The notes under the pieces: model-generated
Told to the model about the DNA's origin: nothing
The model's database searches: none
The model's input: the letters and a program-made list of their open reading frames with translations, nothing else
Position numbers and translations under genes: made by a program
Virus record (IMG/VR): IMGVR_UViG_3300037247_002053
Location: 1 to 38,852 of that record
DNA: 38,852 nucleotides
DNA from: a virus
Strand: one strand, 5' to 3'
Shown: one piece after another, positions 20,795 to 28,236 of the stretch
How positions within the stretch are numbered: position 1 is the stretch's first letter
Layout: each line of letters starts with the position of its first letter

Positions 20795-21139
20795 ATGAGC
20801 GATACCAGCAAGGCGACACCGAGACCGTGGCAAAGACAGCCAGCAGAGTTAGATGGTGCTGGATACATCGTCCACTTTCGCGCCCTTTCTAGGATTGGCA
20901 AGGTTTTCGTATTTCCATGTGCTGTTGGTGGAAGCACAAAAGAAGAGGCAGAAGCAAATGCTGACTTTGTGGACTCTCTGCTTAACTCCTACAACCCCGA
21001 GCGCGACAAAGCGGCGCTGATGCTGGCGCAGATGATGCTCGACCACACCGGACACTGGTGCGCATCGTGCAACCGCTACGCGGAGGATCTGATTAAGTTC
21101 TTCCCGGGAGCTGACAAAGGGACAAGGGAGCAGAAGTGA
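20795..21139 (+). CDS. hypothetical protein
   Basis: 114 residues beginning MSDTSKATPRPWQRQPAELD, with IVHFRALSRIGKVFVFP, KEEAEANADFVDSLLNSYNP and a terminal HTGHWCASCNRYAEDLIKF (a CxxC pair). TPRPW and the ANAxxxVxxxN pattern resemble small phage proteins of unknown role. ATG at 20795 follows GGGAGGAAACC. Confidence 0.75.
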   Translation: MSDTSKATPRPWQRQPAELDGAGYIVHFRALSRIGKVFVFPCAVGGSTKEEAEANADFVDSLLNSYNPERDKAALMLAQMMLDHTGHWCASCNRYAEDLIKFFPGADKGTREQK

Positions 21140-21561
21140 AAGAGGGAAACCTAGAAAGAGCGATCGCGCTGGCCATCGAGAAGCACGCCGGCCAGGTGGA
21201 CAAGTCGGGCGCGCCCTTCATCGGGCACCCCGTCCGCGTGATGGCATCACTCCGCCCGGACGATCTCGCCATGACGGTCGGCGTACTCCACGACGTCGTG
21301 GAAGACACGGACGTGACGCTAGGGCAGATCAAAGTTAGGTTCGGGACGCGGATATGGTTCGCGCTCTGGCTTCTAACGAAGCCGAGTGACATCACATACA
21401 AGGAGTACATACGCGCAATCAGGAACCAGGACCTCGCCACCAGGGTGAAGCTAGCGGACCTGAGGGACAACATGCGCCCCGACAGGATCGCGACGAAGCA
21501 CATCGAGTCGCTGCAGAAGCGGTACAGGTGGGCGGTCGGGTATCTGACGGAGGTGAGTTGA
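21136..21561 (+). CDS. SpoT-like HD hydrolase (small alarmone hydrolase type)
   Basis: 141 residues of HD fold: H17 (EKHAGQVDKSGAPFIGHP), H31, H52-D53 (GVLHDVVEDTDVTL) with E56-D57, and D108 in VKLADLRDN. These match the (p)ppGpp hydrolase domain of SpoT and MESH1-like small alarmone hydrolases. The likely reaction is removing the 3'-pyrophosphate of (p)ppGpp or related alarmones. Some phage-encoded enzymes of this type neutralise toxic alarmone synthetases. GTG overlaps the preceding stop. Substrate not proven. Confidence 0.8.
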   Translation: MKEGNLERAIALAIEKHAGQVDKSGAPFIGHPVRVMASLRPDDLAMTVGVLHDVVEDTDVTLGQIKVRFGTRIWFALWLLTKPSDITYKEYIRAIRNQDLATRVKLADLRDNMRPDRIATKHIESLQKRYRWAVGYLTEVS

Positions 21562-22136
21562 TGGCGGTTCGCCAATCCCACGTCACCATGACCTACCCGA
21601 AACTGGACTATGGCTTCGTGTTTGACATTCAATCGTCAGGAGAGTTGCTGGCATATTGGACTGAAAGACATACACGACAGATGAACGCTGGGTTCTCAGA
21701 CTTCATCAACTCCCGCGAGTGGAAGGGACAATCTGCCGACCACGTGTCAAACGGTTACGGTCAGTGGTTGGCGGTGAGGGTAGAAAGTGAGAGACTTGCA
21801 CCCCGACCGCGCTCCCTCGTCAACCTATTGGCAGACATGAACAGCGAGGTTCTCAGCTTCATGGAAAGACTTTTGTTAGACAAGGGAAGGATTTTCATAA
21901 TGAGTAGCGGGGGATACTTTGGAGACCACAAATCGCTCCGGGTTCTGGCAACAAAATATACAGAGACCTTCACACTTCTCGCCATAAAAGAACTCACTGA
22001 TAAAGACATCAGAATAACCCAGTGGTCAGGGGGGAAACACCACTATCTGAAAGTGGGAGACAAGGAACTGGGGAAGTTTTCAACCTGGGGAGCCGCCCAT
22101 AGACACGGTATCGAGTCCCTGAAGAAGGAGAGGTGA
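21561..22136 (+). CDS. hypothetical protein
   Basis: 191 residues: MAVRQSHVTMTYPKLDYGFV, helical middle (LVNLLADMNSEVLSFMERLL), then beta (RIFIMSSGGYFGD, DIRITQWSGGKHHYLKVG). Codon use is AT-richer than its neighbours. Ribosome site GACGGAGGTGAGTTG. Not recognised. Confidence 0.7.
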   Translation: MAVRQSHVTMTYPKLDYGFVFDIQSSGELLAYWTERHTRQMNAGFSDFINSREWKGQSADHVSNGYGQWLAVRVESERLAPRPRSLVNLLADMNSEVLSFMERLLLDKGRIFIMSSGGYFGDHKSLRVLATKYTETFTLLAIKELTDKDIRITQWSGGKHHYLKVGDKELGKFSTWGAAHRHGIESLKKER

Positions 22137-22137
22137 A

Positions 22138-22530
22138 ATGGCGTTCCACCTGAAAACCGACGGCACGGGCATCCCGATAAGGCCCCACGGGGGCAAGGAG
22201 TTCACGCTCGGCGAGCTCCAGCAGCTCGTCGGGGGCTACATCGAGATGCTCAGGCTCTCCACGGGGCTGCTGATGGTCATGAACGAGGACGGCCTGAGGC
22301 TGGGGCTCCCGCTCAACGTCGCGGCCAGCGACATCGCGAAGCAGGCCGTACTGGGGAAGGTCGTGCTGTGCAACGACCTGGAGGCGGGCTACGGCTCGGA
22401 GTGGATCGACGCTGAGGTGGGCTGCTCCGCCAACCAGTCGGCGATGGAGAACGACCCCGAGGCCCACTGGGGCGAGTCCGAGGAGGACAAAGAGTTCCTG
22501 AGAAAGTGCGGCATAGAGGGAGGAGTATGA
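22138..22530 (+). CDS. DUF3846-like protein
   Basis: 130 residues. KEFTLGELQQLVGGYIEML, then LLMVMNEDGLRL and LPLNVAASDIAKQ, fits the DUF3846 pattern (VGGYIE, N-E-x-G, L-x-N) common in phages and plasmids. Later WGESEEDKEFLRKCGIEGGV. Function unknown. Ribosome site AGAAGGAGAGGTGAA. Confidence 0.75.
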   Translation: MAFHLKTDGTGIPIRPHGGKEFTLGELQQLVGGYIEMLRLSTGLLMVMNEDGLRLGLPLNVAASDIAKQAVLGKVVLCNDLEAGYGSEWIDAEVGCSANQSAMENDPEAHWGESEEDKEFLRKCGIEGGV

Positions 22531-22925
22531 GGGTTCTGGTCTGCGGCGACAGGCGGTGGAGGGACAAGGGCGCCATCGAGCACGAGATCATACTCGTACT
22601 CGGGTCCGTACTACCGTCCGACCTCATCATCCACGGCGGCTGCGGAAGCCGGTACTGGGACGGGTCCAAGCACAGAACTCAGGGGGCGGACAAGCTGGCG
22701 GGGGAGGTGGCCAAGGACCTCGGCATCCGCGTGGAGGAGTGCCCGGCGGAGTGGGGGGAGTACGGGCGCGCCGCGGGGCCCATCCGCAACCAGCAGATGC
22801 TGGACGACTGGGACCCCCACGTGGTCCTGGCGTTCCACAGAAACCTAACGAAAAGCAAAGGGACGGCCGACATGGTGCGGCGCGCGAAAAAGAAAGGGAC
22901 ACCGGTGATAGTGGTAAAGGAGTAG
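22527..22925 (+). CDS. SLOG-family (YspA-like) protein
   Basis: 132 residues: MRVLVCGDRRWRD, LIIHGGCGSRYWDG, CPAEWGEYGRAAGPIRN and VVLAFHRNLTKSKGTADMV. The Rossmann-like GGCxG and PIRN motifs mark SLOG proteins, proposed to bind nucleotide-derived signals. The loop after GGCGS carries a short insertion compared with the usual GGAxGAD. ATGA overlap with the previous gene. Confidence 0.8.
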   Translation: MRVLVCGDRRWRDKGAIEHEIILVLGSVLPSDLIIHGGCGSRYWDGSKHRTQGADKLAGEVAKDLGIRVEECPAEWGEYGRAAGPIRNQQMLDDWDPHVVLAFHRNLTKSKGTADMVRRAKKKGTPVIVVKE

Positions 22926-22929
22926 ACGG

Positions 22930-23148
22930 ATGAAAAGAAAGACGCAGTTCGGGGGGACGCTCCGCGTGGAGCTGAGAAGGACAGACAGGGACAAGTTCTC
23001 TGACAAACTGAGCCCGTACCCCAAGGGGTCGCCGGCTAGCGCCACCAGAAGGCCGGACGGCTGGTGGGACGTCTTCTGCCAGGGGGAGCTGGCTAGGGGG
23101 CCCGTGGCCTACGCCGAGGCGCAGCACCTGGTGGAGGAGGGGACGTGA
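22930..23148 (+). CDS. hypothetical protein
   Basis: 72 residues, basic: MKRKTQFGGTLRVELRRTD, then ATRRPDGWWDVFCQGELARG and a short helix. Ribosome site AAAGGAGTAGACGG. No family recognised. Confidence 0.7.
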   Translation: MKRKTQFGGTLRVELRRTDRDKFSDKLSPYPKGSPASATRRPDGWWDVFCQGELARGPVAYAEAQHLVEEGT

Positions 23149-23360
23149 GCAAGGAGACCTACTGGAAGTGTAACAGGTGCAAGAAGAAAGCACTCGGAGC
23201 GGCGCCTCCCCGAGGATGGCAGGAGGTAAACCTCACAGAGTTATTGAAGTCCCTGGAGGACAAACCTCCACCCGAGACCGATCTCTGCGCCGAGTGCCAC
23301 GAGTCGTTCATCCTCTGGTGGACACAACCAGACAGGGAGAAGAAGGGAGAGGCGAGGTGA
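23145..23360 (+). CDS. small zinc-ribbon protein
   Basis: 71 residues with CNRCKKK near residue 9 and DLCAECHESF near 48, two CxxC pairs. Helical linker between. GTG overlaps the preceding stop (GTGA). Last gene before leader module C. Confidence 0.7.
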   Translation: MSKETYWKCNRCKKKALGAAPPRGWQEVNLTELLKSLEDKPPPETDLCAECHESFILWWTQPDREKKGEAR

Positions 23361-23431
23361 CGCGAATATGAGGAACCGTATCCCGCGTTCCGCACCAGCG
23401 AGTAACCTGCGCGCGCTCATTGAGTTGCCAA

Positions 23432-23557
23432 ATATGGTTTCACGTAGGGGAATATGAGATCTCATATACCAAAAGTCGCACCAAAGTGCAACTGTTTGAG
23501 CGCATTGGGTTTATTTTGGTAGGAGTTTTGCACGTGAATTGCATGTGTATATGTCTA
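23432..23557 (+). promoter_or_regulatory. leader module C
   Basis: ATATGGTTTCACGTAGGGGA then ATATGA (23432-23457), GAGCGCATTGGGTTTATTTT at 23498, and TTTGCACGTGAATTGCATGT at 23527 followed by GTATATG. It fills most of the 23361-23550 gap. Homologous in order and spacing to modules A and B. Confidence 0.5.
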
Positions 23558-23658
23558 TGCAACTAGCGATTGCGCGAGCGCGCGTCCTGTGGTGCAAGGT
23601 CGTCCTGTGGTGGGCGCGGCGGTGGCTTGAGTGGGAGACGAAGGAGAAAGAAGAATGA
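23551..23658 (+). CDS. possible small Trp-rich amphipathic peptide
   Basis: 35 residues: MSMQLAIARARVLWCKVVLW, WARRWLEWETKEKEE. The stop overlaps the next start (ATGA), but no ribosome site is present and the start overlaps the TTGCA element. Low confidence. Confidence 0.25.
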   Translation: MSMQLAIARARVLWCKVVLWWARRWLEWETKEKEE

Positions 23659-23999
23659 TACTGGCGAAAACAAAGTGTCGCGTCAGAGACTTCCGCTACT
23701 CCTATGTCTGGTTCAACATCAAAGAAAAAGACGGGCTCCTTGAAATAGGATGCAAGCGCTTCACGAAAGCCCGTGTAAGAAGAATGTTGAAAAGAAGAAA
23801 GGCTACGACTTTCGCGGTAATGACCCTCTACAGAATGAGGATCCAAAAGTACAGGGGGAAAGAAATTCTGGTACTCGGAGGATACACTGGAGATCATAGT
23901 ATGCGGGGAGAAAAAGATCTATCAGGGGCCGATCAGCTGTACTACACTACCCCGACGGGCCTGAAAAACATCAGGGCCTGGGCGAGGGGCAAGAGATGA
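23655..23999 (+). CDS. hypothetical basic protein
   Basis: 114 residues: MILAKTKCRVRDFRYSYVWF, KRFTKARVRRMLKRRKATTF, then LVLGGYTGDHS and LYYTTPTGLKNIRAWARGKR. Very basic. Ribosome site GACGAAGGAGAAAGAAG. First well-supported gene after module C. Nucleic-acid binding is possible. Confidence 0.7.
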   Translation: MILAKTKCRVRDFRYSYVWFNIKEKDGLLEIGCKRFTKARVRRMLKRRKATTFAVMTLYRMRIQKYRGKEILVLGGYTGDHSMRGEKDLSGADQLYYTTPTGLKNIRAWARGKR

Positions 24000-24370
24000 G
24001 GAGAAGGCTCAGCAAGGCGCAGGCGGCGGCGTGCGAGAACGCCAAGCGCCCGCAGTGCGTCTGCCGGTGCGGCGGCGCGCTGCACGGCGCCGGGCACCAC
24101 TTCCTACTGGGACCGACGCGGGCGGCGCTGGACGAGCTTCCCGCGGACCTAAACAGGACCCAGAGACGCGTCTACGCCTACGTCCTGATGAGCGCCTGGA
24201 AGTACGCCGCCAAGGTCGCGGCGGGGCCCAGGGTCAACGGGCTAAAGTGCTGGCAAGAGGACTCGTTCTTCCTCGGGCACTACTCCTCGGGCGCGCAGCT
24301 ACTGACACGGACCTGGCGCCTACCGATTCCGATGACGTTGATCCAAGAACAGGGGCTCGAAAATGTTTGA
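23996..24370 (+). CDS. cysteine-containing conserved phage protein
   Basis: 124 residues: RRLSKAQAAACENAKRPQC, VCRCGGALHGAGHHFLLG, then a helical middle (RTQRRVYAYVLMSAWKYAAK). The CENAKRPxCxCRCGGALHG box recurs in small phage and bacterial proteins, probably metal binding. ATGA overlap with the previous gene. Confidence 0.75.
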   Translation: MRRRLSKAQAAACENAKRPQCVCRCGGALHGAGHHFLLGPTRAALDELPADLNRTQRRVYAYVLMSAWKYAAKVAAGPRVNGLKCWQEDSFFLGHYSSGAQLLTRTWRLPIPMTLIQEQGLENV

Positions 24371-24530
24371 AGACGACGCCCGGGACAGCAACGATGAGCC
24401 TTTCATCTTCCTGTCAAAGCTGATGTTCCTCGGGGCGGTGGCACTGTTCATCTATGTTTGCGCCCGACTAGGGCGCGAAAATAAGCAGAAAGGAGAGCCG
24501 TATGACGGACCGATGGGATGGTTCATCTGA
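24363..24530 (+). CDS. small single-span membrane protein
   Basis: 55 residues: an acidic start MFEDDARDSNDEP, a helix FIFLSKLMFLGAVALFIYVC, then RLGRENKQKGEPYDGPMGW. Overlaps the previous gene by 8 bp and the next by 29 bp. Ribosome site weak (AGGGG). Confidence 0.5.
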   Translation: MFEDDARDSNDEPFIFLSKLMFLGAVALFIYVCARLGRENKQKGEPYDGPMGWFI

Positions 24531-24777
24531 GGAGCAGGAGCGGTCGCTGGCGCCCGGGGAGAAGACGTACCGGGTGGAGATCAGGGTCCATCTGCTGGGC
24601 TACGTTCTCATCCCGGCAGCAAATCAGAAGGAGGCCTCACTCGAGATCCGCGCCATCGGGGCCCAGGGCAACTCCATCGAGGTACACGGCCTACCCCAGC
24701 ACGAGGAACCCTTCCTGGTTGACTTCTCGGGCGCTGAGCTGTCCGTAGTCAAGGGCGGCACGACCCTAGAGGAGTAG
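24502..24777 (+). CDS. hypothetical protein
   Basis: 91 residues: MTDRWDGSSEEQERSLAPGE, then EIRVHLLGYVLIPAANQKE and GLPQHEEPFLVDFSGAEL. Beta-rich. Ribosome site CAGAAAGGAGAGCCGT. Unknown. Confidence 0.7.
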   Translation: MTDRWDGSSEEQERSLAPGEKTYRVEIRVHLLGYVLIPAANQKEASLEIRAIGAQGNSIEVHGLPQHEEPFLVDFSGAELSVVKGGTTLEE

Positions 24778-25281
24778 GTGGCCGAGAGGCCGAAGGTCGA
24801 CTGGCGCGCCGGCAAGTCCCACTGGGTGACGTGCCGGCGCCGCCACCACGGCGGCGGGTGGGAGGGCGGAGAGCTCACCATGACCGCGAAGAGCGTGAGA
24901 CAGGCGCTGGAGGAGGGCCCGTGGCGGTACGACGAGTACGTCGTGGAGAAGGCCACCGCCCCCTGGGTTCTGGCAGAGGAGAGACGGGGCAGCCCCCCGA
25001 AGAGAGAGGACGAGCATGCCGATAAGGGTGATCAAGAGGTCGGACGTACCGGCGGCGAAAGAGCGGGGGATGTTCAGGGTGACGGACGAGTGGATGGAGC
25101 TGATGCAGAAGCTGGTGTCGGGCCTGGCTCCCCACGAGGCGGTGGAGGTCACACTCTCGCCGGATACCAAGAACATGATGGGGGTCAAGAGCCCGGAGAA
25201 GACGTTCCTGAACAACCTCAGGCACCACCTGAAGAGGAACAAGATGTCCTACGACGCGGTGTTGAGGACCGAGGGGGGTAA
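24778..25281 (+). CDS. hypothetical protein, reading frame probably shifted near its end
   Basis: GTG start follows GGAG at the end of the previous gene. The first ~75 codons look real: VAERPKVDWRAGKSHWVTC, GGELTMTAKSVRQALEEG, YDEYVVEKATAPWVL, with strongly GC third positions. This frame then runs 266 bp over the next gene with non-coding-like composition. A -1 shift at the C6 run near 24993 would end the protein at TAA 25023-25025, just inside the next start. Either a sequencing error, a mutation or programmed slippage. Confidence 0.4.
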   Translation: MAERPKVDWRAGKSHWVTCRRRHHGGGWEGGELTMTAKSVRQALEEGPWRYDEYVVEKATAPWVLAEERRGSPPKREDEHADKGDQEVGRTGGERAGDVQGDGRVDGADAEAGVGPGSPRGGGGHTLAGYQEHDGGQEPGEDVPEQPQAPPEEEQDVLRRGVEDRGG

Positions 25282-25309
25282 GCAGTTCATCTGCGTGGTG
25301 GGGAGGTAG
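25016..25309 (+). CDS. hypothetical protein
   Basis: 97 residues: MPIRVIKRSDVPAAKERGMF, DEWMELMQKLVSGLAPHEAV, then SPEKTFLNNLRHHLKRNKMS and a beta end (GGKQFICVVGR). Start follows GAGAGAGGACGAGC. Unrecognised. Confidence 0.75.
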   Translation: MPIRVIKRSDVPAAKERGMFRVTDEWMELMQKLVSGLAPHEAVEVTLSPDTKNMMGVKSPEKTFLNNLRHHLKRNKMSYDAVLRTEGGKQFICVVGR

Positions 25310-25325
25310 GAGGAATAAAATCTGG

Positions 25326-25354
25326 TTGCGTTCTCCCACGACAACGTCTATACT
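25326..25354 (+). promoter_or_regulatory. sigma-70-type promoter
   Basis: TTGCGT (25326-25331), 17 bp, TATACT (25349-25354). The best consensus promoter seen in the window. Expected transcript start is near 25361, giving a short leader with GAGG before the GTG at 25376. Confidence 0.7.
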
Positions 25355-25375
25355 ATACATGAGGCGAACAAGACG

Positions 25376-25609
25376 GTGAACGGACAAACGACAACGGCAG
25401 ACCTTACCACGCAGCAGGTCGCGGACAGCATCGGCGTCCACAAGGAGACCCTGCTAAAGTGGGTCCGAGGGGGCGAGATCCCGGAGCCCCGGAAGGTCCA
25501 GGTGGGCCGCATAGCGAACCGCCTCTGGGGCGAGGCCGACGTGCGCCGCGCCCGCGAGCACAGGGAGAGAAACTACCGGAGGAAGAACAGGGAGGGGAGC
25601 GGGGGATGA
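25376..25609 (+). CDS. MerR-like helix-turn-helix DNA-binding protein
   Basis: 77 residues: LTTQQVADSIGVHKETLLKW, GGEIPEPRKVQVG, LWGEADVRRAREHRERNY. This is the small MerR/excisionase-type winged HTH. It has its own consensus promoter and heads a subunit with a homing endonuclease, HerA ATPase, methyltransferase and serine recombinase. It could be a regulator or recombination directionality factor. GTG start. Confidence 0.75.
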   Translation: MNGQTTTADLTTQQVADSIGVHKETLLKWVRGGEIPEPRKVQVGRIANRLWGEADVRRAREHRERNYRRKNREGSGG

Positions 25610-26370
25610 GAAGGGTCCACATATACGCGCTCCACTCTACCGCCGAGCCGGGCGTCTACCGGTACGTGGGGAAGACTTGTGATTTAGCCAAAAGATTGAA
25701 AGAACATCTTGGAACCAGCTTCAACCATAACAAAGGTCTGAAAAACTGGATAGCAAATACGAAAAGCATCCTTGGTCAAAAGCTTTTATGCAAAGTTCTA
25801 AAGAAAACCGACAAGGATCATTGGCAAAAGTGGGAAAAATACTGGATCAAAAAACTTAGACAAGGAGGGCACCCGTTACTAAATTTGCACGAAGGAGGGA
25901 CGGGTGGAGACGCTGGGTGGAAGCACGGCCCCGGGGCAAAGAAAAGAAGTTCAGAGGCAAGCCTGCGATTCTGGAACAATCCCGACAATAAGGCAAGAAT
26001 GAGAACTGTCAAAAAGCGCCTCTGGGAAAACTCAGCCTTCAGAGCCAAGATGATATCCAGCTATATAAGAGCCCAGAATGATCCGGCCCTGAAGAAAAAG
26101 ATGAGTATTATCAAGAAACGTCTTTGGGCAAATCCGGTACATAGAAGAAAAATAATCTCCGGTATAATACGTGCCGGAGATGATCCTGCCGTTCGGGCCA
26201 GAAGATCTGCGGCCATGAAGCGCGTCTCAGCCAATCCCACTGTTCGGGCCAGAAGGCTAGTTGTCTGGAAGCTCCTCAACGCTGATCCGGATTTCACTAC
26301 CAAAAGACTGGCCGCCTGCAGACGCGCTTGGGCTAAGAAGCGCGCTCGCAGGGAAGAGAACAGGATATGA
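25606..26370 (+). CDS. GIY-YIG homing endonuclease with DNA-binding repeats
   Basis: 254 residues. N-terminal GIY-YIG domain: VHIYALHSTAEPGVYRYVGK, then LAKRLKEHL. C-terminal half has about seven copies of an N-P-x-x-R-x-K module roughly 18-20 residues apart (NNPDNKARM, NDPALKKKM, ANPVHRRKI, DDPAVRARR, ANPTVRARR), as in NUMOD-type binding arms. From about 25675 the DNA turns clearly AT-rich, unlike its neighbours, pointing to recent transfer. ATGA overlaps at both ends; no intron is evident. Confidence 0.8.
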   Translation: MRRVHIYALHSTAEPGVYRYVGKTCDLAKRLKEHLGTSFNHNKGLKNWIANTKSILGQKLLCKVLKKTDKDHWQKWEKYWIKKLRQGGHPLLNLHEGGTGGDAGWKHGPGAKKRSSEASLRFWNNPDNKARMRTVKKRLWENSAFRAKMISSYIRAQNDPALKKKMSIIKKRLWANPVHRRKIISGIIRAGDDPAVRARRSAAMKRVSANPTVRARRLVVWKLLNADPDFTTKRLAACRRAWAKKRARREENRI

Positions 26371-27410
26371 ACAAACTTCGACTCGGCATCGACCCCGAAG
26401 GACGTCCAGTCGAATTGCCGGCGGACAAGATATGGGAAAAAATTGCTGTGGTTGGGATCAGCGGCGCCGGCAAGTCCTACGCCGCCGGCGTGCTGGTCGA
26501 GCAGATGCTGAAGGCCGACAAGGCGGTCTCGGTGATCGATCCCGTGGGGATCTGGTACGGGCTGCGCTCGGGCGCCGACGGCCGGGCCGAGGGGGGTATC
26601 CCCATAGCCGTCTACGGCGGCATGCACGGCGACTGCCCGGTCCTGCCCGACCCCGAGGAGATCGCCATGAGGTTCGCGCTCTACGGGGAGTCCAACGTCA
26701 TCGACGTGTCGGAGGTCAACATGGAGGAGATGCACGACTGGGTGGGGGCATACGCGGAGGCACTCATGTCGCCCGGGATCGTCCCCTTCGAGCCGTGCCA
26801 CGTGGTGCTCGAGGAGGCGCCCGTGCTGGTCCCGCAATCAGGCAGCTATTCTAAGAATCAACGAAGATGTAAAGCGGCACTGGCCCACCTGTGGCGCGTG
26901 GGGCGGAACAGGGGGTACGGCGGGACGGTGATCGCGCAGCGCGCGGCCGCGGTGGACAAGAACCTCCTGACGCAGTGCGGGTCGCTGCTACTGATGCGCC
27001 TCGCCGCGATGATCGACCGCCGGGCCATCACGGAGTGGATCGCGAACAACGCCGCGAACGCGGAGAGGTACATGGAGATGATCCCGAGCCTCTCGGAGCT
27101 TCCCAACGGGGTGGGGTGGCTGTGGTCCCCGGCCTGGGCCGAGACGTTCACGAAGGTGAAGGTATCGAGTCGGGAGACCTACCACCCGGGCCCGATGGCG
27201 AAGGGTTTCGTGATGATGGAGATGGACGTCGAGGCCCCGGGGAAGAAGCCAAAGGCCGGCCCCTTCCTCCCCGGGGCCCGGAAGGCGATCCGCAGGGCGA
27301 TCCTGTGGGCCGTCGGAATCGGGTTCGCGGTCCTCCTGGTAGCGGCGATGGGAATATCGGTAGCGTTGTCGGCCCTCTCGGGGGCGTCGGGGGGAGGGAT
27401 AAGAAAATGA
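26367..27410 (+). CDS. HerA/DUF87-like P-loop ATPase with C-terminal membrane helix
   Basis: 347 residues. Walker A at 30-37 (GISGAGKS), Walker B near 147-152 (CHVVLEEAPV), and RVGRNRGYGGTVIAQRAAAVDKN, a typical HerA/VirD4-like sensor and arginine region. C-terminal hydrophobic helix about 315-340 (LWAVGIGFAVLLVAAMGI). Family members pump or translocate DNA; the role in phages is unknown. No NurA partner is seen nearby. A short AT-rich patch at about 26833-26877 interrupts otherwise GC-rich codons. Confidence 0.8.
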   Translation: MNKLRLGIDPEGRPVELPADKIWEKIAVVGISGAGKSYAAGVLVEQMLKADKAVSVIDPVGIWYGLRSGADGRAEGGIPIAVYGGMHGDCPVLPDPEEIAMRFALYGESNVIDVSEVNMEEMHDWVGAYAEALMSPGIVPFEPCHVVLEEAPVLVPQSGSYSKNQRRCKAALAHLWRVGRNRGYGGTVIAQRAAAVDKNLLTQCGSLLLMRLAAMIDRRAITEWIANNAANAERYMEMIPSLSELPNGVGWLWSPAWAETFTKVKVSSRETYHPGPMAKGFVMMEMDVEAPGKKPKAGPFLPGARKAIRRAILWAVGIGFAVLLVAAMGISVALSALSGASGGGIRK

Positions 27411-27634
27411 GAACGACGAAAGCAGACAGGGAGATGGTGAGGCGCTTCGAGTCGGCCGAGAAGCTACTAGCGAGGTTCGGCCTCCAAACCAGAGGGTTCG
27501 ACCCTGGGGTGACCTGCTATGACGCCAAAGAAAACGCCCTCCTCCACTTCGGCCACGAGGAGTGGAGGTGGCTCGAGCCGATACTCCGGGCCCACGTAAA
27601 GCTGAGGGGGTTCCGGGTGAGGGGGAGGAGGTAG
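27407..27634 (+). CDS. hypothetical protein
   Basis: 75 residues: MRTTKADREMVRRFESAEKL, GFDPGVTCYDAKENALLHF, then EEWRWLEPILRAHVKLRGF. ATGA overlap with the previous gene. Unknown function. Confidence 0.7.
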   Translation: MRTTKADREMVRRFESAEKLLARFGLQTRGFDPGVTCYDAKENALLHFGHEEWRWLEPILRAHVKLRGFRVRGRR

Positions 27635-28236
27635 TGGGCTGGTCCTGGAAGAAGATGACGGAGGCGGTGCCCGAGGGAAGACACGGCACCGCGGAGGTGA
27701 AGCACTTCGACATCTCGGACGCCGAGTCGAGGATGAGCACCATCCGCGGCGGACTGTCCTACGTGCAGCCGGGGAGATACGCGAAGCTACTGGTGGACGG
27801 ACAGATCGTGATGAGCGACACCCGGATGGAAAAGGTGTTCAGCGGTGAAGTGGTAGACAAGGCCCACGGGTCCGTCCTCGTCGCCGGGCTGGGACTAGGT
27901 ATGGTCATCTTCCCGATTCTCGAGAAGAAAGAAGTCAAGATGGTCACGGTGGTGGAGCTAAACTACGACGTGATAAAGCTGGTCAAGCCACGCGTCAAGT
28001 CTCCGAAGCTGCGGATAATCCATAGCGACATCGCGGTCTGGCTACCGCCCAAAGGAGAGAAGTACAACACCATCTTCTTCGACATCTGGCCCACGATCTG
28101 CCAGGACAACCTCCAAGAGGTGGCGATCCTGCACCAGGCCTTCAAGAACCGGCTGGACAGAAGCGACCCCGAGTGCTGGATGGGCTCCTGGTGCGCGCAC
28201 TACCTTAGGGGTCAGAGAAGGAAGGAGAAAAGATGA
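27634..28236 (+). CDS. spermidine-synthase-like SAM-dependent methyltransferase
   Basis: 200 residues from GTG. Class I motif at 81-90 (VLVAGLGLGM), acidic residue ending strand 2 (VTVVELNYDVI), then IIHSDIAVW and TIFFDIWPT. The DIWP segment resembles the spermidine synthase and related small-molecule methyltransferase group. Substrate unknown. Ribosome site GAGGGGGAGGAGGTA; start shares a base with the preceding TAG. Confidence 0.75.
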   Translation: MGWSWKKMTEAVPEGRHGTAEVKHFDISDAESRMSTIRGGLSYVQPGRYAKLLVDGQIVMSDTRMEKVFSGEVVDKAHGSVLVAGLGLGMVIFPILEKKEVKMVTVVELNYDVIKLVKPRVKSPKLRIIHSDIAVWLPPKGEKYNTIFFDIWPTICQDNLQEVAILHQAFKNRLDRSDPECWMGSWCAHYLRGQRRKEKR

